A DNA stretch of 54,446 bases from Ravibacter sp964559125 (GTDB lineage: Bacteria > Bacteroidota > Bacteroidia > Cytophagales > Spirosomataceae): contig CAZLGW010000040.1 in NCBI GenBank assembly GCA_964559125.1, forward strand, positions 1 through 54,446, read 5' to 3'. The position numbers and the translations under genes were made by a program. Below, in pieces: positions 42,415-50,360 of the stretch. Numbering within the stretch: position 1 is the first letter of the stretch; every line of letters starts with the position of its first letter. Below the pieces are notes generated by a model. The model saw nothing but the letters and a program-made list of their open reading frames with translations, had not been told where the DNA came from and made no database searches.

Positions 42415-43216
42415 AAAAGTAGCCTTTTCTTTGCTTTTCCTTGTGGTTGGTACCGTTGCAGGCTGTAAGCGTCAGAGAATTCACAAGGAGCAGATGTCCG
42501 TGCTGGCAAGCGGTGAAGGAGTATTTACAGGCATGAATTCCATCCCCGACAGCCTCAGCGCTCCCCTCAATTTTCTTTATCTCAGTACGCGCTCGAAAAT
42601 CAGTCTTAAAAGCAGAAAGCAGAATATCGATAACGCTTCTGTTACGTTCAGGATGAAAAAAGACAGCGCAATCTGGATGTCGGCCAGTATGATGGGCCTG
42701 GAAGTATTGCGCGGGATTATCTCAACGGAAGGGGTACGCATATTGGACCGGGTCGGCAAGGTATATACTGAAGCTAACTATCGCGACCTGGCAGGCAGGC
42801 TGGGTTTCCCGCTTGATTATCAGCTCCTCCAGGGCTTTTTTCTGGCCGATATTCCTATCTACCCGGATCAGGGTTTTGAAGTAAGAAATGATGCTTCAAA
42901 AGCGCTTGTCAAACAAAGTGACGGCTATCTTGCGATTTATAATATGGTCGACCGGCTGTTAAGAAAAACAACCGGGATAGAAGCTGTCGACCTTATTACC
43001 GGCAACCGGGCGCGTGCCGGTTACTCGAATATTCAGCAGGTAGGCGTCGGGGCCATTCCGTACAATGTGTCTGTTGATCTCTCCATTCGTTCGAAAACAG
43101 GAGAACTGAACGGGGATCCGCTCCGGGTATCTCTTTCTCACAGCAGTGTGAGTATTACCGACAGCACGCTTTCATTTCCTTTCCAGGTTCCAATTAACTA
43201 TAAAAAGGCCTTTTAA
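42407..43216 (+). CDS. DUF4292 family lipoprotein
   Basis: The 269-residue protein has a lipoprotein signal (LVVGTVAGC, Cys about residue 20) and the DUF4292 pattern with LNFLYLSTRSKISL, VTFRMKKDSAIWMSASMMGL, the VLRGIISTEGVRILDR segment and GFFLADIPIYPDQG. The domain is beta-rich and LolA/LppX-like, so lipoprotein or lipid transport at the envelope has been suggested for such folds. It overlaps the TPR gene by 8 bases, and the EnvC-like gene follows after 49 bases. Confidence 0.88.
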   Translation: MTKKVAFSLLFLVVGTVAGCKRQRIHKEQMSVLASGEGVFTGMNSIPDSLSAPLNFLYLSTRSKISLKSRKQNIDNASVTFRMKKDSAIWMSASMMGLEVLRGIISTEGVRILDRVGKVYTEANYRDLAGRLGFPLDYQLLQGFFLADIPIYPDQGFEVRNDASKALVKQSDGYLAIYNMVDRLLRKTTGIEAVDLITGNRARAGYSNIQQVGVGAIPYNVSVDLSIRSKTGELNGDPLRVSLSHSSVSITDSTLSFPFQVPINYKKAF

Positions 43217-43265
43217 TTTTAAAACCTGATTAAATTTGCCGAAAATAAAGGAGGTTTCTTATCCG

Positions 43266-44564
43266 ATGCATTTTTTCAAAAAGCTACTTAGCGCCTTTCT
43301 GCTGTCTGTCACGCTCGTATCAGGTTTGAGTACCCTGAGCGTTGGGCAAAGCAGCCGCGATCAGTTGGAAAAGGATAAGAAAGCGAATCAGGATAAGATC
43401 AATCAGATACAAGGGGTTCTCAAAAAGACTTCGTCTCAGAAAAATGTCAATTTGAAGCAGCTGCAGGTAATCAATTCGCAGATCAATGCGCAGAAAAAGC
43501 AGATAGGCCTTTTGAACGACGACCTGAAATTGCTCGACCGGGAGCTGGTTACGCTCGGGCAGGAACGAAGGAAGCTCGACCAGAATATGGAGCGCCTGAA
43601 AAAGGAGTATGCCAAAATGATATACGAAGCCTCCAAGCGGACTACTTCCCTGAACAACCTGATCTTCCTCTTTTCGGCCAATACATTCAACCAGTTTGTA
43701 TTGCGCTATAAATACCTGAAGCAGTATACGGATGCCCGCCAAAGCCAGGCTAAACAGATGGAGGCTCTGAAAGTACAGATCGCTGCTCAGCAGGAACAGA
43801 TTACAGCCAAAAAGAATGAGCAGAAAACTATCCTGGACGACCGTATGGCCGAAGCACAAAAGCTTTCTACGATGCAGGAGCAAAAGAATACGGTGGTAAC
43901 TGAGCTTTCCAAGCAGGAATCCGAATTGAGGGCGGAGCTGGCAAAAAGCAGGCAACAGGCTGCCATGCTGGAAAGGAGCCTGAAGGAAATTATCGAAAGG
44001 GAGAGGCGGGAGAGACTCGCCAGGGAAAAAGCAGCGCGGGAACGTGCTGAAAGAGAGCGTGCCGCGCGGGAGGCGAGGGGAGAGGAGCCTGCTCCGGTCA
44101 GTGAAGCCGAAAAACTCGACCTGAGCGGAATGACCGACGAGGAAGTAAAGCTGGCGTCGTCTTTCACCGCTTCAAAAGCCAGGCTCCCATGGCCTGTGAG
44201 GGGATTTGTTACCGAACATTTCGGACGCCAGGCCCACCCGGTCTTGAAGGGGATCATCGTAGATAACCTGGGAGTCGATATCCAGACCAACGCCGGCGAG
44301 CCGGTCAGGGCTGTCTATGACGGGCTGGTTCTCGATGTCAATAATATGCCGGGTTACGGCTATGTCGTTGCTATTCAGCACGGCGATTATATGACCGTTT
44401 ATGCGAAACTGAAAAATGCTTCCGTGCGCCCCGGACAGCGTGTAAAAGTCCGTGACAATATCGGGGTGGTCGCTACCAACGGCGAAGGAACCTCCGAGCT
44501 TCAGTTCCAGGTCTGGCGCAACACCACCAAGCTGAATCCCGAAGCATGGCTGATAAGGCGGTGA
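43266..44564 (+). CDS. EnvC-like murein hydrolase activator with degenerate LytM domain
   Basis: From the ATG at 43266 the protein has about 432 residues: signal peptide (about 1-28), two long coiled-coil stretches (about 30-115 and 150-265, ending in an Arg/Glu/Ala-rich run), and a C-terminal M23/LytM fold (about 310-430, PWPVRGFVTEHFGRQAHPV). The zinc positions of active LytM enzymes are changed: the first HxxxD motif reads NLGVD, the YAHL motif reads YAKL and the HLHFE motif reads ELQFQ. As in E. coli EnvC, it should not cut peptidoglycan but activate amidases during cell separation. Active relatives retain those His residues, as in the M23 protein at 51762-53705. Confidence 0.88.
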   Translation: MHFFKKLLSAFLLSVTLVSGLSTLSVGQSSRDQLEKDKKANQDKINQIQGVLKKTSSQKNVNLKQLQVINSQINAQKKQIGLLNDDLKLLDRELVTLGQERRKLDQNMERLKKEYAKMIYEASKRTTSLNNLIFLFSANTFNQFVLRYKYLKQYTDARQSQAKQMEALKVQIAAQQEQITAKKNEQKTILDDRMAEAQKLSTMQEQKNTVVTELSKQESELRAELAKSRQQAAMLERSLKEIIERERRERLAREKAARERAERERAAREARGEEPAPVSEAEKLDLSGMTDEEVKLASSFTASKARLPWPVRGFVTEHFGRQAHPVLKGIIVDNLGVDIQTNAGEPVRAVYDGLVLDVNNMPGYGYVVAIQHGDYMTVYAKLKNASVRPGQRVKVRDNIGVVATNGEGTSELQFQVWRNTTKLNPEAWLIRR

Positions 44565-44585
44565 AATGGAATTATGAATTATGAA

Positions 44586-44620
44586 TTTGAGGGCTGACGA
44601 TCGGGTCGGAGCTATCTTTG
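44586..44620 (+). promoter_or_regulatory. Promoter of panB
   Basis: TTTG at 44586-44589, a 23-base spacer and TATCTTTG at 44613-44620. Transcription would begin near 44627, which rules out the TTG at 44618 and supports the ATG at 44642 as panB start. Confidence 0.6.
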
Positions 44621-44641
44621 AATGTAAGTATTAAAAAACCA

Positions 44642-45460
44642 ATGTCTGTTCACGCGAAAGAAATCAGGCGTATCACTACGCATATCATACAGGAAATGAA
44701 AACCCGCGGGGAGAAAATTTCCTCTCTCACAGCCTATGATTATTCACTGGCCAAACTGGTAGACGCCGCGGGGGTTGAGCTGATCCTCGTGGGTGACTCA
44801 GCTTCTAATGTGATGGCCGGTAACGAGACAACGCTGCCCATTACACTGGACCAGATGATCTATCACGCTACTTCGGTAGTACGGGCTGTCAGACGCGCGC
44901 TGGTGGTCGTCGACCTGCCGTTTGGTTCTTACCAGGGAAATTCGGAGAAAGCGCTCGATTCTGCCATCAGGATTATGAAGGAATCAGGCGCTCATGCCGT
45001 AAAGCTGGAAGGCGGAATTGAGATCAGGGAATCGGTATCCCGTATTCTGAGTGCGGGAGTGCCTGTAATGGGGCATCTCGGCCTGACTCCCCAGTCGATC
45101 TACAAATTCGGGACTTACACCGTCAGGGCGCGGGAAGAAGCGGAAGCCGAAAAGTTGAAAGAGGACGCCAGGATGCTGGACGAAGTAGGATGCTTCGCTG
45201 TCGTGCTGGAAAAGATCCCGGCTACGCTGAGCAAAGAAGTGACAGAAAGTATCAAAATCCCCACCATAGGCATTGGTGCAGGTCCTCACACTGACGGACA
45301 AATACTGGTGCTGCACGACCTGCTCGGGATCAACCGGGAGTTCAAACCCAGGTTTCTGCGGAGGTACGCCGATCTGGGATCGGTAATCGAAAATGCTATT
45401 TCAAATTACGTTTCTGATATCAAGACGCTTTCGTTTCCGAATGAGAGTGAGTCGTATTGA
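44642..45460 (+). CDS. panB: 3-methyl-2-oxobutanoate hydroxymethyltransferase
   Basis: The protein of about 272 residues has the PanB TIM-barrel motifs: ISSLTAYDYSLAKLVD, LVGDSASNVMAGNETTLPIT, AVKLEGG, VMGHLGLTPQS and IGIGAGPHTDGQILVLHDLLG. It transfers a hydroxymethyl group from methylene-tetrahydrofolate to 2-oxoisovalerate, the first committed step of pantothenate and coenzyme A synthesis. panC and panD are not near. It ends 8 bases from the convergent transporter gene. Confidence 0.96.
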   Translation: MSVHAKEIRRITTHIIQEMKTRGEKISSLTAYDYSLAKLVDAAGVELILVGDSASNVMAGNETTLPITLDQMIYHATSVVRAVRRALVVVDLPFGSYQGNSEKALDSAIRIMKESGAHAVKLEGGIEIRESVSRILSAGVPVMGHLGLTPQSIYKFGTYTVRAREEAEAEKLKEDARMLDEVGCFAVVLEKIPATLSKEVTESIKIPTIGIGAGPHTDGQILVLHDLLGINREFKPRFLRRYADLGSVIENAISNYVSDIKTLSFPNESESY

Positions 45461-45468
45461 TGGAATAC

Positions 45469-46260
45469 TCACCTGTACGACGACTCCTCCGCCTCCTTTA
45501 TCATCCGCTTCGCATTTTCCTTCCCCAGGTAGCCGTCTATAAGATAGTGCGCAATGTAAAGAAGTGGCGTAAGCAGGATCGCTATGGCGCCTTTGTATAC
45601 GTAGTTGACGGTGCTTACCGAAAATACCTGCTGGAGGCTCCAGTCGCCGAAAATGTAGAAAGCGATGCCGATCACCAGGAAGCTGTCTATCAGTTGTGAA
45701 AACATCGTGGAACCCGTGGCACGCAGCCAGATATACTTTCCTCCCGTCAGCTTACGAAGCCAGGTAAACACCGTAACGTCGAGCAACTGACCTAAAAGGA
45801 ACGCGGTAATAGATCCGACCATAATCCCCATTCCCTGCCGGAAAATCCGCGAAAATGCCTCGTTGATATTAAAGGCGTTGCCTGCTTCGTCGGTGGCGTT
45901 CACATCCATCCAGAAATCTGCCGGGGGTAGGGCAGTGGCGATATAGACCACCCCGAACATGTAGACAATAAAGCCGGCGGTCAGGAAAGAAATACGCCTG
46001 ACGCCCCGCCTGCCGAAATATTCGTTTATGATATCGGAAGTGACAAAAACGATGGGCCAGTTGATCACCCCGGCTGTCATATTGAAATCCAGCTTTTGCC
46101 CTGCGATCGGGATCTGGGCCGGCGCCAGGTCCAGCAAAGTCTCAACCGAAAAAATCTTGGACCCCACGATCTCCGCGATCAGGGCATTAGTAAGGAAGAT
46201 ACTACACAGGAAAAGGAACAAACGCTGTCGTTTGCGGTCGAACTCGTTGGATTCCGGCAT
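45469..46260 (-). CDS. Queuosine precursor transporter (YhhQ/VUT family)
   Basis: The 263-residue membrane protein has about six or seven transmembrane helices, with LTNALIAEIVGSKIF, NWPIVFVTSDIINEYFG and QLLDVTVFTWLRKLTGGKYIWLRATGSTM, which are signatures of the VUT family that imports 7-cyano-7-deazaguanine-type queuosine precursors. The SQLIDSFLVIGIAFY segment also fits. It lies 38 bases downstream of the aminotransferase gene on the same strand. Confidence 0.92.
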   Translation of the reverse strand: MPESNEFDRKRQRLFLFLCSIFLTNALIAEIVGSKIFSVETLLDLAPAQIPIAGQKLDFNMTAGVINWPIVFVTSDIINEYFGRRGVRRISFLTAGFIVYMFGVVYIATALPPADFWMDVNATDEAGNAFNINEAFSRIFRQGMGIMVGSITAFLLGQLLDVTVFTWLRKLTGGKYIWLRATGSTMFSQLIDSFLVIGIAFYIFGDWSLQQVFSVSTVNYVYKGAIAILLTPLLYIAHYLIDGYLGKENAKRMIKEAEESSYR

Positions 46261-46298
46261 TTTCAGCTTACGGTTAGGGTTTCCCGGTCAGGGCTAAC

Positions 46299-47543
46299 TC
46301 AGGATAATACAGGTTCAGTAACGTGGACCGACAGCTTCCGGCGCGATTCCAGGTACTCCTCTATCCGGTCCATTGCCTCGTTCAACTCATCGATATTAGG
46401 CAGCGTTACGATACGGAAATGATTATTATCCCTGATATTAAACCCGTTGCCCGGAACAAGAAGGACCTTCTGTTCTACGAGGAGTTCGTAAACGAACTGT
46501 TCATCGTTTTTAATATCGAATTTACTCAGGTCAATTTTCGGGAACATATACAAAGCGCCTTTCGGCCTCATACAGCTTATCCCGTCGATGGCCGTGATCC
46601 GTTTGTGAATGAGCGACATCTGCTTGTAGAGGCGTCCCGGGGGCATAACCAGGTCTTTAATGCTCTGGTACCCTCCCAGGGCCGTCTGGATCCCGTATTG
46701 GGTAGGTACGTTGGGACAGAGCCTGGCGCTGGCAAGAAAGAGGATCCCTTCGATATAAGAGGCGGCAGATTGCTTAGCGCCGCTTAATATCAGCCATCCG
46801 CCCCTGAAACCTGCCGACCTGTAGTTTTTCGACAAGCCCCCGAAAGTAACGCAGAGCGTCTCCTTTACGAGTGTAGCTACCGGGATATGGACCGCATCAT
46901 CGTACAGGATCTTGTCGTAAATCTCATCACTGAAGATAATGAGCTTATGGGCTTCGGCGATCTGCACGATCGCTTTCAGCGTTTCCATACTGTAAACCGC
47001 CCCGGTAGGGTTATTAGGATTGATAAGAACGATCCCTTTGGTACGGGGGGTTACTTTCGAAAGAATATCGGATACATCCGGGTTCCAGTCGTCTTCTTCA
47101 TCACAGGCGTAATGTACGGGCTTCCCGCCGCTCAGCGATACGGACATCGTCCATAACGGGTAATCCGGGGCAGGAACAAGGATCTCATCTCCCGGGTTGA
47201 GCAGCGCCTGCATCGACAGGAGGATCAGTTCGCTGACCCCGTTTCCTATGAAGATATCATTGATGGCGACGTCGGTGATCCCCTGGTTCTGAGCATGGTG
47301 CATGACCGCCTTTCTCGCCGCAAAAATTCCGCGGGAATCAGAATATCCCTGTGCATTCCTGATGTTCATAATAATGTCATGAACAATTTCATCAGGGGAG
47401 TCGAACCCGAAGGGGGCGGGATTTCCGATGTTCAGATTGATGATCTTAAAGCCCTGGCTTTCCAGCTCAAGGGACTTCTGGTAGATCGGGCCTCTTATAT
47501 CGTATTTAAGATGTTCGAGACGTTCCGCTTTTTTAAATTCCAT
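46299..47543 (-). CDS. alaA: AlaA-type PLP aminotransferase
   Basis: The 414-residue protein is a class I/II fold-type I aminotransferase: INLNIGNPAPFGFD, GNGVSELI, PAPDYPLW, LINPNNPTGAVYS, IFSDEIYDKILYDD and GGLSKNYRSAGFRGGW, where the Lys of LSKNYR is the PLP Schiff-base residue. The NIGNPAPFGF start is characteristic of the AlaA (glutamate-pyruvate) group. It probably makes alanine from pyruvate and glutamate. Confidence 0.92.
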   Translation of the reverse strand: MEFKKAERLEHLKYDIRGPIYQKSLELESQGFKIINLNIGNPAPFGFDSPDEIVHDIIMNIRNAQGYSDSRGIFAARKAVMHHAQNQGITDVAINDIFIGNGVSELILLSMQALLNPGDEILVPAPDYPLWTMSVSLSGGKPVHYACDEEDDWNPDVSDILSKVTPRTKGIVLINPNNPTGAVYSMETLKAIVQIAEAHKLIIFSDEIYDKILYDDAVHIPVATLVKETLCVTFGGLSKNYRSAGFRGGWLILSGAKQSAASYIEGILFLASARLCPNVPTQYGIQTALGGYQSIKDLVMPPGRLYKQMSLIHKRITAIDGISCMRPKGALYMFPKIDLSKFDIKNDEQFVYELLVEQKVLLVPGNGFNIRDNNHFRIVTLPNIDELNEAMDRIEEYLESRRKLSVHVTEPVLS

Positions 47544-47576
47544 TATTCTCAGACAGGGACACTGTGTATTATTTTA

Positions 47577-47584
47577 CAAATGTA
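47577..47584 (-). promoter_or_regulatory. -7 box of the alaA-type gene
   Basis: TACATTTG on the minus strand matches TAnnTTTG exactly, 34 bases before the ATG; it lies just beyond the 3' end of the Spy-like gene, which is on the same strand. Confidence 0.5.
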
Positions 47585-47589
47585 GACAA

Positions 47590-48096
47590 TTACTCCCGTC
47601 TCCTGTCCAGTCTTTGCAGCAACATATCGTTAAATGATTTTTCTGCGCTCTGGAGCTCGGCCAGTTGTGTAGGTGAAATCACGCTCAGGAATCTCTCCTG
47701 GTACTGCTTCTCCAGGTCAACTTCCTTTTGCTTCAATTCCTGTACTTCCTTCAGATTTTCGAGCGCAACCTTATCGGTAAGCCCGCCGTCGCGGCGTTCG
47801 GCAATGACTTTCCGCTGCGCTCGTCTCAGGCTTCTCCTCTTTTCCGAGAATTCGTTATAGATCGGCCAGAACTTCTCCGACTGTTCAGGGGTAAGCTTCA
47901 GGCGATTGGAGATCATGCTCACCTTCGCGTCATGGATCTGCTGCCGCATATCTTCTCCGCCCCGCTCGCCCCGCTGTGCAAAGGCAGCGGCTGAGAAAGC
48001 GACACACATCACGCCGGCCAGAAAAAATGTCCTTACAAAATGCCCCGGCTGCGTGGCGATAATCAGGTTATATGGTTTCCTATATAGTTTCATCAT
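47590..48096 (-). CDS. Spy/LTxxQ-like periplasmic protein
   Basis: The 168-residue protein has a signal peptide ending near residue 40 (FSAAAFA), then a helical, highly charged domain with LTPEQSEKFWPIYNEF at about 68-83 and a second ISPTQLAEL at about 140-148. Two LTxxQ-type motifs flanking a long helix are the mark of the Spy/CpxP/ZraP/CnrX fold of periplasmic chaperones and metal sensors. Its start overlaps the end of the upstream anti-sigma-like gene by 17 bases, so it is probably the periplasmic partner of that sigma system. Confidence 0.78.
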   Translation of the reverse strand: MMKLYRKPYNLIIATQPGHFVRTFFLAGVMCVAFSAAAFAQRGERGGEDMRQQIHDAKVSMISNRLKLTPEQSEKFWPIYNEFSEKRRSLRRAQRKVIAERRDGGLTDKVALENLKEVQELKQKEVDLEKQYQERFLSVISPTQLAELQSAEKSFNDMLLQRLDRRRE

Positions 48097-48553
48097 AAAC
48101 AGAATTTTCGAGTAACTGCTCCCTTATCAGGGCATCATCTACATTATCGAGAAATTGTAAAATGGTTGATTCGTCAAAAAATGCCTTTTGCACAACATCC
48201 TGGCTTGCCAGATCAAAATAATCGAGATCCTGCGATTCAAGATATTCAAGGATGGCCTCATCGCTGACAGTCGCCAGGGCATCAGGACCCAGAGGTCCTT
48301 GTCTGACCGGCAGGGTAAACCAGATAAGCCCCGTAACAAGAGCTATGCTCGCAGCTACGGCCGGGATTTTCCACCACCTGCCGAAGGAAGGAGTATTTTG
48401 ATGAAGCGGGGCTACAGGCCGGTCTTCCACGCCGGATATACGCCCTACCTTTTCCTGTATCTCTTCCGCCAGGCTTTCAAAATAGCCTTCCGGTACAGTA
48501 AACGGATGCTTCCGCTCCAATTCATCCAGTCTGATACGCTTAGGTTTTTCCAT
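48080..48553 (-). CDS. Single-pass membrane anti-sigma-like protein
   Basis: From the ATG at 48553 the protein has about 157 residues: a cytoplasmic part (about 1-65) with KHPFTVPEGYFESLAEEI, a helical motif frequent in Bacteroidota proteins that pair with ECF sigma factors, one transmembrane helix (about 68-86, IPAVAASIALVTGLIWF), and an acidic helical periplasmic tail with SDEAILEYLESQDLDYF. The frame extends to a TTG at 48577, not used. It follows the sigma gene after 104 bases and overlaps the Spy-like gene. Role as anti-sigma is inferred from layout, since there is no zinc-finger (ZAS) motif. Confidence 0.7.
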   Translation of the reverse strand: MEKPKRIRLDELERKHPFTVPEGYFESLAEEIQEKVGRISGVEDRPVAPLHQNTPSFGRWWKIPAVAASIALVTGLIWFTLPVRQGPLGPDALATVSDEAILEYLESQDLDYFDLASQDVVQKAFFDESTILQFLDNVDDALIREQLLENSVYDETI

Positions 48554-48657
48554 GACGTTCCTTTCTCTGTTATCCAAATATCTTCTTTGACTCTTTTCGG
48601 ATCCGGGTAATGTATCCGATTGCAGATATTCGTAAGACTTTTTAAAAACTGTAAAGT

Positions 48658-49200
48658 TTAATCCTCACCATTTAAATAATCTTCTATTTTTTTTACGGCC
48701 CAATGATAGGATGCCTTAAGCGCCCCTACGGAGGTCCCGGTGATTTCAGCAATTTCCTCGTAAGGCAGTTCTTCGAAATATTTCAGGTTAAATACCAGCT
48801 TCTGTTTTTCAGGTAGCTTCAGCAGGGCCTTCTGTAGTTTCAGCTGTATCTCGTCGCCTCCGATCAGCGGATCGGATTCCAGCTTGTCCTCCAGTTCCTT
48901 ATCCATATCATCCAGCGAAACCTGTAGCCTGCGCTTCTTTTTGTTGAGAAAATTGATAGCCTCGTTGGAAGCGATACGGTAAAGCCAGGTATACAGCTGC
49001 GATTCACCCCGGAAAGAATCTATTCCGTTCCAGGCTTTGATAAAAACTTCCTGTGTGACGTCATTGCTGTCGTCATGATCGATGACCATTTTCCGTACCA
49101 TCCAATAGACTTTCTGATGGTATTTTTTTACCATTTCATTGAAAGCCCTGGTTTTACTTCCTTCTTCCCTGAAAAACTTTAACAGCTCCTGGTCGGTCAT
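48658..49200 (-). CDS. ECF RNA polymerase sigma factor (RpoE-like)
   Basis: The 180-residue protein has region 2 (about 18-85: FNEMVKKYHQKVYWMVRKM, DSNDVTQEVFIKAWNGI, SQLYTWLYRIASNEAIN) and region 4 (about 122-176: LPEKQKLVFNLKYFEELPYEEI, TGTSVGALKASYHWAVKKI). It is the single-pair ECF sigma group common in Bacteroidota, unlike the FecI type at 18167. It begins a unit with the membrane protein and the Spy-like protein. Its leader contains a perfect hairpin. Confidence 0.93.
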   Translation of the reverse strand: MTDQELLKFFREEGSKTRAFNEMVKKYHQKVYWMVRKMVIDHDDSNDVTQEVFIKAWNGIDSFRGESQLYTWLYRIASNEAINFLNKKKRRLQVSLDDMDKELEDKLESDPLIGGDEIQLKLQKALLKLPEKQKLVFNLKYFEELPYEEIAEITGTSVGALKASYHWAVKKIEDYLNGED

Positions 49201-49211
49201 GCTTATATATA

Positions 49212-49241
49212 AACTGCCAACGGAAAAACACGTTGGCAGTT
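49212..49241 (-). other. Perfect hairpin in the sigma-factor leader
   Basis: AACTGCCAACG and CGTTGGCAGTT (49212-49222 with 49231-49241) form an uninterrupted 11-bp stem with an 8-base loop, ending 11 bases before the sigma ATG. The -7 box at 49254-49261 places the transcript start just before it, so it would be the first structure of the sigma mRNA. It could instead be a weak terminator of the transketolase genes, but no long T-run follows. Confidence 0.6.
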
Positions 49242-49253
49242 ATGATCTTTCGG

Positions 49254-49261
49254 CAAAGTTA
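49254..49261 (-). promoter_or_regulatory. -7 box of the sigma-factor promoter
   Basis: TAACTTTG on the minus strand matches TAnnTTTG exactly, about 55 bases before the sigma ATG; TTTA stands 23 bases further upstream as a poor -33 box. Confidence 0.55.
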
Positions 49262-49324
49262 AAAGGATCCGCGGATTATCCTTGTAAAAGTAAGTCCCGG
49301 TTATTCCTTGAGCAAAAGCGGGTA

Positions 49325-50281
49325 TTACCCCTTTCTGGCGATAGCTTTTTTGGCTGCATCCACGATATTCTGAGCAGATAACCCGTATTTGATCATCAGT
49401 TGGTCGGGTGTGCCGCTTTCCCCGAAGCTGTCGTTGACCGCCACGTACTCCTGCGGTACGAGCAGGTTCCGCACCAATACCTGGGCGACGCTGTCTCCTA
49501 GTCCTCCGAGCCTGTTGTGCTCCTCCGCCGTTACCACAGCCCTTGTCTTTGCCGCCGATTTCAGAATTGCTTCTTCATCCAGGGGCTTGATGGTATGAAT
49601 ATTGATAATTTCCGCATCTATTCCTTCCGATTCGAGGATTTCACCGGCAAGGATCGCTTCCCATACCAGGTGACCGGTAGCGAAAATACTTACGTCCGCT
49701 CCTTCGTTAACCGTCCAGGCCTTCCCGATTTCGAACTTCTGGTCAGGAGCGGTAAAGACCGGTACGACCGGGCGTCCGAAACGCAGGTATACCGGGCCGT
49801 CATGATCGGCTATCGCTATGGTCGCCGCTTTGGTCTGGTTGAAATCGCAGGGATTGATCACAGTCATTCCGGGGAGCATTTTCATCAGCCCGAGATCCTC
49901 GAGTATCTGGTGGGTAGCTCCGTCCTCTCCCAGTGTAAGGCCCGCATGAGAAGCACAGATCTTTACGTTCTTGCCCGAATAGGCTACGCTTTGCCTGACC
50001 TGGTCATAGACACGCCCGGTAGCAAAGTTGGCGAAGGTTGAAGCAAACGGGATTTTTCCCCCGATGGTAAGGCCTGCTGATATCCCGATCATATTGGCCT
50101 CGGCGATCCCGGTCTGGATGAAGCGTTCGGGATTCTCTTTAATAAAAGCGTCCAGCTTTAAAGATGCCACCAGGTCGGCGCAAAGAGCGACAACATTCGG
50201 GTTGGTCCTGCCCAGCACCTCCATACCGGCACCAAATCCGGAGCGGGTGTCTTTCTTTTCTGTATATGTGTATTTTTTCAT
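49325..50281 (-). CDS. Transketolase, C-terminal subunit
   Basis: The 318-residue protein carries the pyrimidine-binding and C-terminal transketolase domains: RFIQTGIAEANMIGISAGL with the catalytic Glu, FASTFANFATGRVYDQVRQS, THQILEDLGLMKMLPGM, VYLRFGR and DSFGESGTPDQLMIKYGL. With the separate N-terminal subunit encoded 79 bases upstream it forms a split transketolase using TPP and shuttling two-carbon units in the pentose phosphate pathway. Split pairs are normal in many bacteria, so this is not a frameshift. Confidence 0.93.
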   Translation of the reverse strand: MKKYTYTEKKDTRSGFGAGMEVLGRTNPNVVALCADLVASLKLDAFIKENPERFIQTGIAEANMIGISAGLTIGGKIPFASTFANFATGRVYDQVRQSVAYSGKNVKICASHAGLTLGEDGATHQILEDLGLMKMLPGMTVINPCDFNQTKAATIAIADHDGPVYLRFGRPVVPVFTAPDQKFEIGKAWTVNEGADVSIFATGHLVWEAILAGEILESEGIDAEIINIHTIKPLDEEAILKSAAKTRAVVTAEEHNRLGGLGDSVAQVLVRNLLVPQEYVAVNDSFGESGTPDQLMIKYGLSAQNIVDAAKKAIARKG

Positions 50282-50360
50282 TTCAATCTCTGAAGATACC
50301 AGGCATCTGCCGCCTGATTAATGATATATTTTGTAAGACAATAAGAAAGCGGATACCCGG

